Shown here in pieces: positions 15,134 to 21,413 of a stretch of 21,413 nt of DNA. Within the stretch, counting starts at the first letter, position 1; each line of letters starts with the position of its first letter. This DNA comes from JALZHR01 sp036389695 (GTDB lineage Bacteria; Acidobacteriota; Blastocatellia; Pyrinomonadales; Pyrinomonadaceae): contig DASVWG010000081.1 of the NCBI GenBank assembly GCA_036389695.1, forward strand, positions 1 to 21,413. The letters are read 5' to 3'. Position numbers and translations under genes: made by a program. Under the pieces are notes generated by a model. The model was not told the origin of the DNA and did no database searches. It was given only the letters and a program-made list of their open reading frames with translations.

Positions 15134-16996
15134 TTATTCGGTCGCCGCCAGCTCTTCTTCCAGAAGCTGCCGCCGATAAAGGTCGGCGTATTCGCCATTG
15201 AGACTGACCAGTTCGTCGTGCGTGCCGCGCTCGATTATGCGTCCGTCTTCCAGAACGCAAATCAAATCGGCGTCGCGAATCGTCGAAACGCGGTGCGAGA
15301 CAATCAGGGTCGTGCGATTTGCCCGCACGTCGCGCAGGTTGTGCAAAATCGTTTCTTCCGTGTAAGTATCGACCGCCGAAAGTGAATCGTCCAGAATCAA
15401 AATGCGCGGGTTGCGAATCACCGCGCGGGCAATCGCCGTGCGCTGTTTCTGCCCGCCCGAAAGCGTAATGCCGCGCTCGCCGACCAATTGCTCGTATTTA
15501 TACGGAAAATTTTCGATGTCATTAGTTAAACCGGCAACTTCGGCGGCGCGTTTGATGTCGTCGAGTCGCGGGTCGAGAGTCGAGAGTCGAGAGCCGTTTC
15601 CACCGTCCGCGCTCTTAATTTCTGATTCCTGACTTTGGACTTTGGACTTTGGACTTTGGACTGCTGATTTCTGACTCTCGATTCTCGACTCTCGACTCTC
15701 GACTCCGAAAGCGATATTCTCCGCCAGCGTATCGCTGAAGAGAAAAGTTTCCTGCGGCACGAAGCCGATTGATTTGCGAAGCTGTTCGAGCGGATATTCG
15801 CGCACGGAAACATCGTCGACGAAAACCGAATTTTCCGGCGCGTCCAAAAGGCGCGGAATCAGGCTCATCAGCGTCGATTTTCCGCTTCCGGTTTTGCCGA
15901 CGAAAGCGACGGTCGTGCCCGGCTCGATTTTCAAATCCACGTCTTTTAAAACCGGCTTTCCGTTATAACCAAATGTCAGATTGCGAAATTCAAGCGCGCC
16001 TTTAATCGGCGGCTGAATCTCGACGCTTGGCTCGTCGCGAATGGTCGGAACGGTTTCCTGAATTTCGTTGATGCGTTTTAAGGAAGCCGTTCCGCGTTGA
16101 TAAAGATTGACGACGTAACCGAGCGCAATCAGATACCAAATCATCCTTTGCAGATACAAAATAAACGCCGTAAAATCGCCCGCCGTAATCTCGCCGCGCA
16201 CCGCCATCGGCACGCCGACCGCGACGATTATCACAAAGCCCAGACCGATAAAAAAGAACAGTAAGGGACGCATCGCCGCCGCGTATTTGACGAGCTGAAG
16301 ATTTTTTTCCGCGTATTCGCGGTTGAGAACCTGAAATTTTTCGATTTCCGCGTCTTCCTGCGCGTAGGCGCGGACGACGCGCACGCCCGAAAGATTTTCC
16401 TGCGCCGTCGCCGTAATGCCGGAAAAAAATTCCTGGATTTTCTCGAAGCGCGTGTGAATCCGCTGACCTAAAAATTTCACGGTCAGACTGACGAGCGGCA
16501 TCGTCAGAAAAAGAAAAAGCGTCAGCTTAACGCTGATGCCGAGCATAATCGGCAGCACGACGAGCAGCGCGAAAATCGCCTGAAAAGAATACAAAATCAT
16601 CGGTCCGACGATTTGCCGCACCGCCGCCAAATCGTTTGTCGCCCGCGCCATCAGGTCGCCGACGCGGTTGTTCTGAAAAAATTCCTGCGGCTGCTTGACG
16701 AGCGCGGCGTAATAATCGCGGCGCATATCGTATTCGATGTCGCGCGAAGCGTTTATCAAAAGCCGGCGCTGCCAGAAAAGAAAAATTCCGCCCGTCAGAT
16801 TCGCGCCCAGAATAATGAGCGGATAATAGAGCGCTTTCTGCCACGTCACGCCCGCCGACAAATCGTCAACCGCCCGCCCGACCATATAAGGCACCAGCAA
16901 GCCGAACAGCATCCCGAACAAAATACAAACGATGCCGAGAATAATGCGCCCTTTATACGGCAGAAAATAACGCGAAAATTTTCTAATCTCTTCCAT
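15134..16996 (-). CDS. ABC exporter (fused membrane and ATPase domains) with an in-frame repeat insertion
   Basis: This is a 620-residue half-transporter with six TM helices in residues 15-300 and an ATPase domain from about 335. The ATPase motifs are Walker A G367-KTGSGKST-375, Q-loop Q415, signature L512-SGGQ-516, Walker B ILILDD (532-537), D-loop SAVD and switch H568. The usual catalytic Glu after Walker B is Asp537. This occurs in one subunit of heterodimeric exporters such as BmrC and TM287, so a partner subunit may be needed; none is in the window. Residues 432-478 (V-E-S-R-E-S-R to D-P-R-L) are an extra Ser/Lys/Gln-rich segment encoded by a palindromic heptamer repeat, placed between the ENIAFG motif and IKRAAEVAGL. 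The start codon follows directly on another repeat; no Shine-Dalgarno was seen. Substrate unknown. Confidence 0.92.
   Translation of the reverse strand: MEEIRKFSRYFLPYKGRIILGIVCILFGMLFGLLVPYMVGRAVDDLSAGVTWQKALYYPLIILGANLTGGIFLFWQRRLLINASRDIEYDMRRDYYAALVKQPQEFFQNNRVGDLMARATNDLAAVRQIVGPMILYSFQAIFALLVVLPIMLGISVKLTLFLFLTMPLVSLTVKFLGQRIHTRFEKIQEFFSGITATAQENLSGVRVVRAYAQEDAEIEKFQVLNREYAEKNLQLVKYAAAMRPLLFFFIGLGFVIIVAVGVPMAVRGEITAGDFTAFILYLQRMIWYLIALGYVVNLYQRGTASLKRINEIQETVPTIRDEPSVEIQPPIKGALEFRNLTFGYNGKPVLKDVDLKIEPGTTVAFVGKTGSGKSTLMSLIPRLLDAPENSVFVDDVSVREYPLEQLRKSIGFVPQETFLFSDTLAENIAFGVESRESRIESQKSAVQSPKSKVQSQESEIKSADGGNGSRLSTLDPRLDDIKRAAEVAGLTNDIENFPYKYEQLVGERGITLSGGQKQRTAIARAVIRNPRILILDDSLSAVDTYTEETILHNLRDVRANRTTLIVSHRVSTIRDADLICVLEDGRIIERGTHDELVSLNGEYADLYRRQLLEEELAATE
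15572..15703. repeat. Coding palindromic repeat inside the ABC transporter gene
   Basis: The left side carries heptamer GTCGAGA three times (15572-15592), and the right side carries its complement CTCTCGA about four times (15675-15703), so the ends form an inverted repeat. Between them is heptamer GACTTTG four times (15630-15658 region). On the coding strand the units read AGTCCAA and GAGTCGA. No stop occurs in the used frame, and the segment adds about 46 residues to the protein. Confidence 0.88.
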
Positions 16997-16998
16997 AA

Positions 16999-17083
16999 AT
17001 CGTGAATCGTGAATCGTGAATCGTGAATCGAACGTTTGAACGGTTTAAAGCGTCTATTTTCGATTTACGATTGACGGTTCACG
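16999..17083. repeat. Heptamer tandem repeat with inverted partner
   Basis: The left side is ATCGTGA repeated four to five times (16999-17029). The right side (17060-17083) is an imperfect inverted copy (CGATTTACGATTGACGG then TTCACGA), matching about 20 of 23 bases. It fills the whole 82-bp gap from the ABC start codon to the thioesterase stop, and the right arm includes the thioesterase TGA. Confidence 0.85.
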
Positions 17084-17495
17084 AAATTTTCGAATACGTC
17101 GAAATCGCCGTCGCAATCAGCTTTTCCTTATCATTGACCACGTCCGCCGAAACGGTCAAAAGTCGTTTTCCGGCTCTGACGACGCGCGCCGTGCAGACGA
17201 TTGTTTCGTCGATGACGGGACGCAGGAAATGAACCGTCAAATCGACCGTCGAAGCTTTTTCTTCCGGCTCTAATCTGGTAATCACGGCAAACGCCGTCGC
17301 CGTATCAATCAAAGACGCGGTCGCGCCGCCGTGCAAAATTCCGTGCGGCTGCCGCAGCTCGTCGCGCATTTTCAGCCGCAGAACGGCTTCGCCCTCGCGC
17401 AAATCAAGCAATTCCATCCCGAGCAATTTAATATACGGAACTTCGCGAAAAACCGTCTGCGCTTTTTCCAGTAAAGACGTTTCGATTTCACTCAT
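17079..17495 (-). CDS. PaaI-type hotdog-fold thioesterase
   Basis: From the ATG at 17495 (MSEIETSLLEKAQ) this is 138 residues, the usual size for the family. A TTG two codons further upstream is open but less likely. The signature H51-GILHGG-57 followed by ATASLIDTATAFA is the PaaI/YdiI-type hotdog motif, with the central helix and catalytic-site residues. VDLTVHFLRPV forms the later strand. Such enzymes hydrolyse acyl-CoA thioesters, often aromatic or medium-chain ones; the substrate here is unknown. It is cytoplasmic. It lies 82 bp before the ABC exporter on the same strand, with a repeat filling the gap, and 119 bp after a lipoprotein gene. No strong Shine-Dalgarno precedes the ATG. Confidence 0.9.
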   Translation of the reverse strand: MSEIETSLLEKAQTVFREVPYIKLLGMELLDLREGEAVLRLKMRDELRQPHGILHGGATASLIDTATAFAVITRLEPEEKASTVDLTVHFLRPVIDETIVCTARVVRAGKRLLTVSADVVNDKEKLIATAISTYSKIS

Positions 17496-17505
17496 AATCA
17501 AGTCA

Positions 17506-17611
17506 GAACCGCCTGCGGTAGCGGGCGGTTGAACGCAATCAACTCAAAACATAAAAATAAATCAAACATCTAAAACGCTAAACTTAAACCGCCCGCTACC
17601 GCCTGCGGTTC
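17506..17611. repeat. REP doublet (GC-rich, each arm a hairpin)
   Basis: Arms 17506-17530 and 17587-17611 are inverted copies matching at 23 of 25 bases, with a 56-base A-rich spacer. Each arm is itself an imperfect palindrome, ACCGCCTGC pairing with GCGGGCGGT around GGTA, with one mismatch. Two inverted imperfect palindromes is the classic REP/BIME plan. It lies between the LolA-like lipoprotein gene and the thioesterase gene on the same strand. Confidence 0.88.
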
Positions 17612-17614
17612 CGA

Positions 17615-18346
17615 CTATTGCCGGACGACTTTATCAAATTCTTCTCTGGAAACTTTGCGAAAATCTTTCGGCGGAAGCTCGAAAAATTTGTCGTCCGTCT
17701 GCAATTGAAAGTTTTTCAATTCGACCGCGTAAAGCAAAGTTTTCTCGCTTCCGGCGCGGCTGTAAAATTCCTGTTTGACCGGAATTTTTAAATTTTCGTC
17801 AACGTAAATCAAAATCTCGCTCGCTTCCGAATCGTTCAAACGCACGCGAAATTTATCAAAACCGTTTTCCGCGCCGAGATTTTCAAAAGCGGCGGAAGCC
17901 TTTGAGTTCAGCCACGCGACGGTCAGAAAATCGTTGAAATTTTCGCCGCCTGATGCGGGCAACGCTCGACCTGCGGCATTCTCCGTGTAAACTTTCTTTT
18001 CCTGAGAAATCGAAAAAGCGCCGTCTTCGCCCGCCTGTAAAAACGCGACTTCCGTTTTTTCTCCGGCGGCGAAAATCGTCAAACGCCGGTTGCCGCTGCG
18101 CGCGACGAAAGTTTTGCGTTCTTGTTTTTCGCCGTCGATAAAATTGGAAACGATGATTTCGCATTGAAAAATTTCCGGCTCGCGGCTGGAAAACGGAATT
18201 TCGCTCGGAATTTCCTGCGCGGTGAAAGGCGTCGGGTTGGCGGCGTTTGAATTTTCAGCCCGTCGGCTCCAGAATCCGCACGCCGAAAAGCCTATGGAAA
18301 AACAGAGCGCGAGGTAAAACAATTTTGCCGGATTTGACGAAAACAT
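17615..18346 (-). CDS. Putative lipoprotein with LolA/RseB-like features
   Basis: This is a 243-residue protein with a lipoprotein-type leader, MFSSNPAKLFYLALCFSIG then FSAC (Cys23). The linker after Cys is rich in Asn, Pro and Ser. The mature part reads as an antiparallel sheet protein: FQCEIIVSNFIDGEKQERKT, RLTIFAAGEKTEVAFLQ, EILIYVDENLKIPVKQEFY, and a last strand with KNFQLQTDDKFFELPPKDF. The ending 'd..FelP.gf.kv' is common in LolA/RseB-superfamily proteins that bind lipids or sense envelope state. This is a resemblance only. It is divergent from the SGNH hydrolase gene across 43 bp. The AT-rich spacer and the first codons hold the promoter of the opposite gene. Confidence 0.72.
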   Translation of the reverse strand: MFSSNPAKLFYLALCFSIGFSACGFWSRRAENSNAANPTPFTAQEIPSEIPFSSREPEIFQCEIIVSNFIDGEKQERKTFVARSGNRRLTIFAAGEKTEVAFLQAGEDGAFSISQEKKVYTENAAGRALPASGGENFNDFLTVAWLNSKASAAFENLGAENGFDKFRVRLNDSEASEILIYVDENLKIPVKQEFYSRAGSEKTLLYAVELKNFQLQTDDKFFELPPKDFRKVSREEFDKVVRQ

Positions 18347-18361
18347 CTGTAAAAGTAAAAT
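18334..18361 (+). promoter_or_regulatory. Predicted sigma-70 promoter for the SGNH hydrolase/nuclease operon
   Basis: TTGACG (18334-18339) and TAAAAT (18356-18361) are separated by 16 bp. Transcription would begin near 18368, leaving about 22 nt before the ATG at 18390 with GGTGA (18377-18381) as binding site. The -35 box overlaps the first codons of the divergent lipoprotein gene. Confidence 0.55.
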
Positions 18362-18389
18362 TTTAACATACGCTTTGGTGAAGCTGACA

Positions 18390-19136
18390 ATGAACCTCTG
18401 GTTAATGCAGACAATTTATATTCTAAGCGCGATTTTGATTCTGCCGCTCGCGCCGTTTTTGTATCTGCAGGGACGCTACGTGCGCCGCAAAGTCGGCTTG
18501 CTGCCGGACGCGGCGGGCGGCAGAGACGGAAAATTCGGCGACGGCGAAACGTTTGTCAAGCTTTTAGCCATCGGCGAATCGACCGTCGCCGGACTCGGCG
18601 CGAAAACACACGAAACGGCGCTCGCCGGACAATTCGCCCGGGTTTTGAGCGAAAAAATCGGCAAATCCGTCCGCTGGCACGTCATCGGCAAAAACGGCGT
18701 GACGGCGAAACGCGCTTTAAAAGAGCTTGTCCCGCAAATTCCCGACGCGGAAAAATTCGATTACATCATCGTCGGCTTGGGCGGCAACGACGTTTTAAAA
18801 CTCAGCAGCCCTTTAACGTGGCGGCGCAATATGATAAAAATTCTCAACACTCTGCGCGAAAAACATCCCGAATCCGTAATTTTTATCACCAACGTCGCGG
18901 CGGTCAAGCTTTCGCCGGTTTTGCCCGAGCCGATAAAATTTATTTTGTCGAATCTGTCGCGCCTGCACAACGAAAACATCAAGCAGTTTGTCCGCCGGTT
19001 TGACGACGTTTACTATTACGAGCAGCCCGCGTCGGTTCCGCCGGATTTTTTCGCCGACGGCATTCACCCGTCCGAAGCGGGCTACAAAGTCTGGTCGGAA
19101 GAAATTATCAAAACGATGAGCCGCAATGAATCCTGA
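18390..19136 (+). CDS. SGNH/GDSL-type hydrolase, membrane-anchored
   Basis: I use the ATG at 18390, eight bases after GGTGA, giving 248 residues; the upstream TTG at 18375 has no binding site. An N-terminal hydrophobic helix (MQTIYILSAILILPLAPFLYL) acts as signal anchor. Block I is AIGES (Ser64, Glu in place of the usual Asp of GDS), block II IGKNG, block III GLGGND (Asn133), and block V DGIHPS with Asp223 and His226. All four catalytic blocks are present, so an esterase, lipase or acetyl-hydrolase activity is likely; the substrate cannot be told. Its last 11 bases overlap the start of the nuclease gene, so the two are translated together. Confidence 0.88.
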   Translation: MNLWLMQTIYILSAILILPLAPFLYLQGRYVRRKVGLLPDAAGGRDGKFGDGETFVKLLAIGESTVAGLGAKTHETALAGQFARVLSEKIGKSVRWHVIGKNGVTAKRALKELVPQIPDAEKFDYIIVGLGGNDVLKLSSPLTWRRNMIKILNTLREKHPESVIFITNVAAVKLSPVLPEPIKFILSNLSRLHNENIKQFVRRFDDVYYYEQPASVPPDFFADGIHPSEAGYKVWSEEIIKTMSRNES

Positions 19137-20622
19137 ACGCGCCAAATATGAGCTTGAAAGTCTTTTGCAGACGCGACAGGAATGGCTTCTGGTTTTCTCG
19201 ACGGGAAAAAGTTTTTCGCTGCAAACGTGCGAAATCGAAATCACGCTTGAACGCGAAAAATTATTCTGCGGTTTTCTCAGCGAAAAAGGTTTTCAAACGT
19301 GGCGAATCGCGGATTATCAATTTGAAAACGAGAAAATCCGGCTCGATTTGACGCGCAATTTCGGACGGGAAAACGAGAAAATCTCGCTCGTTCCGCGCGC
19401 TGCGGCGCTCGATTTGAGCCGCGAAGCGGAACTGGCGCGAATCGAAAAAGCGCGAAAAATCGCCAATCTGATTGTTCAACGGAATCCGAAAACAAAGCTC
19501 GTCCGCGCCCGTTTAAATCAGGAAACCGGACGCTTCGCGCAAATCATTTTTGAAGATTTTGGCGGGCGTCAAACCGCCGCCGTTGCCGACGTTTCCGCTT
19601 CGCTGACGCCGGAAATTCTGCTTTCGACGACGATTTTATGGCTCGAAAATTTGCGGAATCGAAAGAAAAACGCGATTGAAAACGTCTGGATTTTAGCGGA
19701 AAAAAAACAGGCGCGGGATTTGTCGAAGCTTCACGCTTTATTGCGCGGAAACTGGAAAGATAAGATAAAGCTTTTCGAAATTTCCCGCACCGGCGCAAAC
19801 GCGCAAAGTGAAGAATTAAAAGAAATTCCGGCTTTATCAATTAATGATTTGTGGCGCGGAAAGGCGTCGAAAATTCAAACGGTCGAAAATCTTGAATTGA
19901 GCGAAACGGCGCGGAAAATCGTCGAGTTTGCGCCGGAAGAAATCGATGTCGTGTTCAGCCGAAACGGCGAAACCGTCAGGTTTGCGGGCTTGCCTTTCGC
20001 GCGCGTCAGAAAAATTTCCGGCGTCGAAAAAGCGTGGTTCGGCGTGGAAACGAACAAACAAATTCTGCGCGAAAAGACTTTTGCCGAGCTTATAAAATTA
20101 ATCGAAGAACTCAAAATTTATCGCCGTTTCGATGCGCCGAATAAACATCACGCGTTTTACGCCCGCGCGCCGGAAAGCTGGCTCGAAGCCGCTTTAAGAA
20201 AAAACATCAAACTGCTCGACGCGAATCTGATTTTATCGCCGCTTTATCATCAATTTCGCGCCGAACGCGACAAAATAGATTTGCTTGCCTTGAGAAAAGA
20301 CGGACGGCTCGTGATTATCGAATTAAAAGTCGCGCCCGACCGCGCCGCCGTTTTTCAAGCCGCCGATTACTGGCGAAAAATCGAGCGGCAGCGGCGAAGC
20401 GGAAATCTGCAAAAGGCAAAAATCTTCGGCGATTTGGAAATTGCGAACGCGCCCGCGCTGATTTATCTCGCCGCGCCGCGGCTCGCTTTTCACAAAGACC
20501 AGACGTTTCTGGCGCAGGCAATCGCGCCGGAAATCGAGATTTACCGTTTTGATTTAAACGAAAACTGGCGCGGGCGTTTGAAGGTGCTGGAAAGACGCGC
20601 GCCGGGCGAGAGTTTTTATTAG
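19126..20622 (+). CDS. PD-(D/E)XK-type nuclease domain protein
   Basis: This is a 498-residue cytoplasmic protein. The C-terminal part is a RecB/NucS-like nuclease: helix PESWLEAALRKNI (from about residue 348), D385 in DKIDLLALRKDG, then V-I-I-E399-L-K401, and Q411-A-A-D-Y415, which fits the QxxxY motif. Together these give the D...ExK plus QxxxY pattern of active RecB-family nucleases. Residues 1-330 have no domain I recognise. They are rich in charged residues, with a helical part near 100-120 (AELARIEKARKIANLIVQR) and a Trp-rich start. The N-terminal part could bind a partner or DNA. The gene overlaps the SGNH hydrolase by 11 bp. No toxin-antitoxin or defence gene is adjacent, so a role in DNA repair or defence is open. 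Confidence 0.75.
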   Translation: MNPERAKYELESLLQTRQEWLLVFSTGKSFSLQTCEIEITLEREKLFCGFLSEKGFQTWRIADYQFENEKIRLDLTRNFGRENEKISLVPRAAALDLSREAELARIEKARKIANLIVQRNPKTKLVRARLNQETGRFAQIIFEDFGGRQTAAVADVSASLTPEILLSTTILWLENLRNRKKNAIENVWILAEKKQARDLSKLHALLRGNWKDKIKLFEISRTGANAQSEELKEIPALSINDLWRGKASKIQTVENLELSETARKIVEFAPEEIDVVFSRNGETVRFAGLPFARVRKISGVEKAWFGVETNKQILREKTFAELIKLIEELKIYRRFDAPNKHHAFYARAPESWLEAALRKNIKLLDANLILSPLYHQFRAERDKIDLLALRKDGRLVIIELKVAPDRAAVFQAADYWRKIERQRRSGNLQKAKIFGDLEIANAPALIYLAAPRLAFHKDQTFLAQAIAPEIEIYRFDLNENWRGRLKVLERRAPGESFY

Positions 20623-20669
20623 CAACGGCATTTTGAAACTGTCCATCAAAGCCGTTGACAAACATTCTC

Positions 20670-20675
20670 AGGAGG
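20670..20675 (+). promoter_or_regulatory. Strong ribosome binding site of the secreted Gly/Arg-rich protein
   Basis: AGGAGG lies five bases before the ATG at 20681 and fixes this start over the in-frame TTG at 20633. Confidence 0.85.
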
Positions 20676-20680
20676 CAAAT

Positions 20681-21235
20681 ATGAAAAAAGGATTTTGGGC
20701 AGTTCTCGCCGCATTCGCGCTGGTTTTCGTTCTGACCGCCGACGGCTTCGCGCAGGGACGCGGTCGCGGCAACGGCGGCGGTGGCGGCAGGGGAAATATG
20801 GGCGGCTCTCCCGTTAATCGCGGAAATTCCGGCAATCGCGACCGCAGCATCGACGACAGAAGCGATAAGCGCCGCAACGACTCGCGCATTGATAAAAATT
20901 CCGGCAGGCAAAACAATCGTTACAACGGCTTGGCGCGGCAGACCGGAATGAGTTCTGCCAGCCTGCAAAAATGGTTTGAAGCCGAGCGCCTCGCGAATCC
21001 GAATCTGACTTTCGGTCAATTCGTCGCGGCGAATATGATTGCCCGCCATCACGACGGCGTTTCGGCGCAGAGGATTCTCGACGGCTTGCAAAGCGGCGAC
21101 AGCATCGGTCAAACCCTGCATAATGCGGGACTTAACGAAAGACAGGTCAGAGAGGAAAGAAAACGTCTGAAAAAACAAATCGGCAACGGCGATTTCGATT
21201 ACGACGACCGTGACCGGGATTGGAGATTCAGATAA
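20681..21235 (+). CDS. Small secreted Gly/Arg/Asn-rich protein
   Basis: This is a 184-residue protein. A signal peptide covers 1-24 (MKKGFWAVLAAFALVFVLTA, cleavage after GFA). Residues 26-80 are low complexity, rich in Gly, Arg, Asn and Asp (for example GRGRGNGGGGGRGNMGG). Residues about 81-165 form a helical domain (YNGLARQTGMSS, LQKWFEAERLANPNLTFGQF, SAQRILDGLQSGDSIGQTL, LNERQVREERKRLKKQI), and the tail is acidic/Arg-rich (DYDDRDRDWRFR). The helical part looks conserved but I know no function for it. Strong translation signals suggest high expression. It lies 58 bp after the nuclease gene. A shared terminator follows. Confidence 0.8.
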   Translation: MKKGFWAVLAAFALVFVLTADGFAQGRGRGNGGGGGRGNMGGSPVNRGNSGNRDRSIDDRSDKRRNDSRIDKNSGRQNNRYNGLARQTGMSSASLQKWFEAERLANPNLTFGQFVAANMIARHHDGVSAQRILDGLQSGDSIGQTLHNAGLNERQVREERKRLKKQIGNGDFDYDDRDRDWRFR

Positions 21236-21253
21236 AAACTAAATCAATCGAGT

Positions 21254-21294
21254 TAAAAAAAAGCGGCTTGAAAAAATTCGAGCCGCTTTTTTAT
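21254..21294. terminator. Bidirectional Rho-independent terminator
   Basis: The stem pairs AGCGGCTTGAA (21262-21272) with TTCGAGCCGCT (21277-21287) with one G-T mismatch, with A-tracts on the left and T-tracts on the right. It serves both converging genes, and its right flank overlaps the TAA stop (complement of 21291-21293) of the response regulator gene. Confidence 0.9.
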
Positions 21295-21413
21295 TTGGGC
21301 GCGACGAAACGATAGCCGACGCCGCGCACGGTTTGCAGAATTTTCGGTTTTTCCGGCTCGTCTTCCAGATAGCGGCGCAGGCGGACGATGAAATTATCGA
21401 TGGCGCGCGTGTC
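21291..21413 (-). CDS. OmpR/PhoB-family response regulator, C-terminal fragment (runs off right edge)
   Basis: Only the last 40 residues are in the window: DTRAIDNFIVRLRRYLEDEP then KILQTVRGVGYRFVAPK and a TAA stop. The segment is the recognition helix and wing of a winged-helix DNA-binding domain, with the hallmark TVRGVGYRF. The receiver domain and the DNA-recognition start lie beyond the edge. It would be the transcription factor of a two-component system; its sensor kinase is probably further right. It converges on the small secreted protein gene and shares its terminator. Confidence 0.92.
   Translation of the reverse strand, partial: DTRAIDNFIVRLRRYLEDEPEKPKILQTVRGVGYRFVAPK

Noticed and set aside
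15118..15198. Longer N-terminus of the four-TM protein
   Set aside because: It would overlap the ABC gene end in another frame; the GTG at 15117 has a binding site and begins a plausible protein.
20654..20682. TTGACA before the secreted Gly/Arg-rich gene as a -35 box
   Set aside because: A -10 box at normal spacing would fall on the ribosome binding site and start codon, and no TATAAT-like sequence is there.
20315..21178. A 287-codon minus-strand open frame opposite the nuclease and secreted-protein genes
   Set aside because: It spans parts of two well-supported plus-strand genes and shows low-complexity Ala/Arg composition only.

Overview
The window looks like part of a bacterial chromosome from the Acidobacteriota, most likely class Blastocatellia (Pyrinomonadaceae-like). 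This is an inference from gene content and style: secreted TPR and PQQ-propeller proteins, VIT/VWA and TonB_C domains, a sigma/anti-sigma pair, GC near 50 percent, and intergenic spaces filled with long palindromic repeats. No rRNA, tRNA, CRISPR array, transposase or phage gene was seen.

Layout. The left edge holds the start of a minus-strand M28-type peptidase (cut off), then a 328-bp divergent spacer with a BIME-like repeat. Two plus-strand secreted proteins follow: a TPR/alpha-beta hydrolase fusion and an HExxH putative metallopeptidase. A convergent minus-strand cluster (9198 down to 4334) encodes a sigma-70-family sigma factor, a membrane zinc-finger anti-sigma factor, a lipoprotein and a PQQ-type beta-propeller protein. 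The last three genes are separated by 6 to 10 nt and are very probably one transcript. Divergent from the sigma gene is a DUF4380 (mutarotase-like) gene with a perfect TATAAT placed for leaderless transcription. It converges on a second alpha/beta hydrolase and a 930-residue VIT-VWA-TonB_C protein. Next comes a minus-strand group: LolA-like lipoprotein, PaaI-type thioesterase, ABC exporter, four-TM membrane protein. A short spacer with a plus-strand promoter leads to an SGNH hydrolase whose 3' end overlaps a PD-(D/E)XK nuclease gene. The right end carries a small secreted Gly/Arg-rich protein, a terminator shared by two converging genes, and the C-terminal end of an OmpR-type response regulator (cut off).

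The strongest unexplained signal is the repeat content. At least eight long stem-loop elements of different sequence occupy most sizeable intergenic spaces. One family (GTGTCAG[T/C]AGCCC, five arms at three loci) has a REP/BIME layout with two arm subtypes in inverted pairs. A second family (GGCAGAAACGC, two loci) sits once between converging genes and once between diverging genes, so it cannot be just a terminator. Several elements carry 7-bp tandem repeats. One element lies in frame inside the ABC transporter ATPase domain, and two genes end inside repeat arms. No mobilising enzyme is present in the window.

All family assignments come from reading motifs by eye, without database searches.
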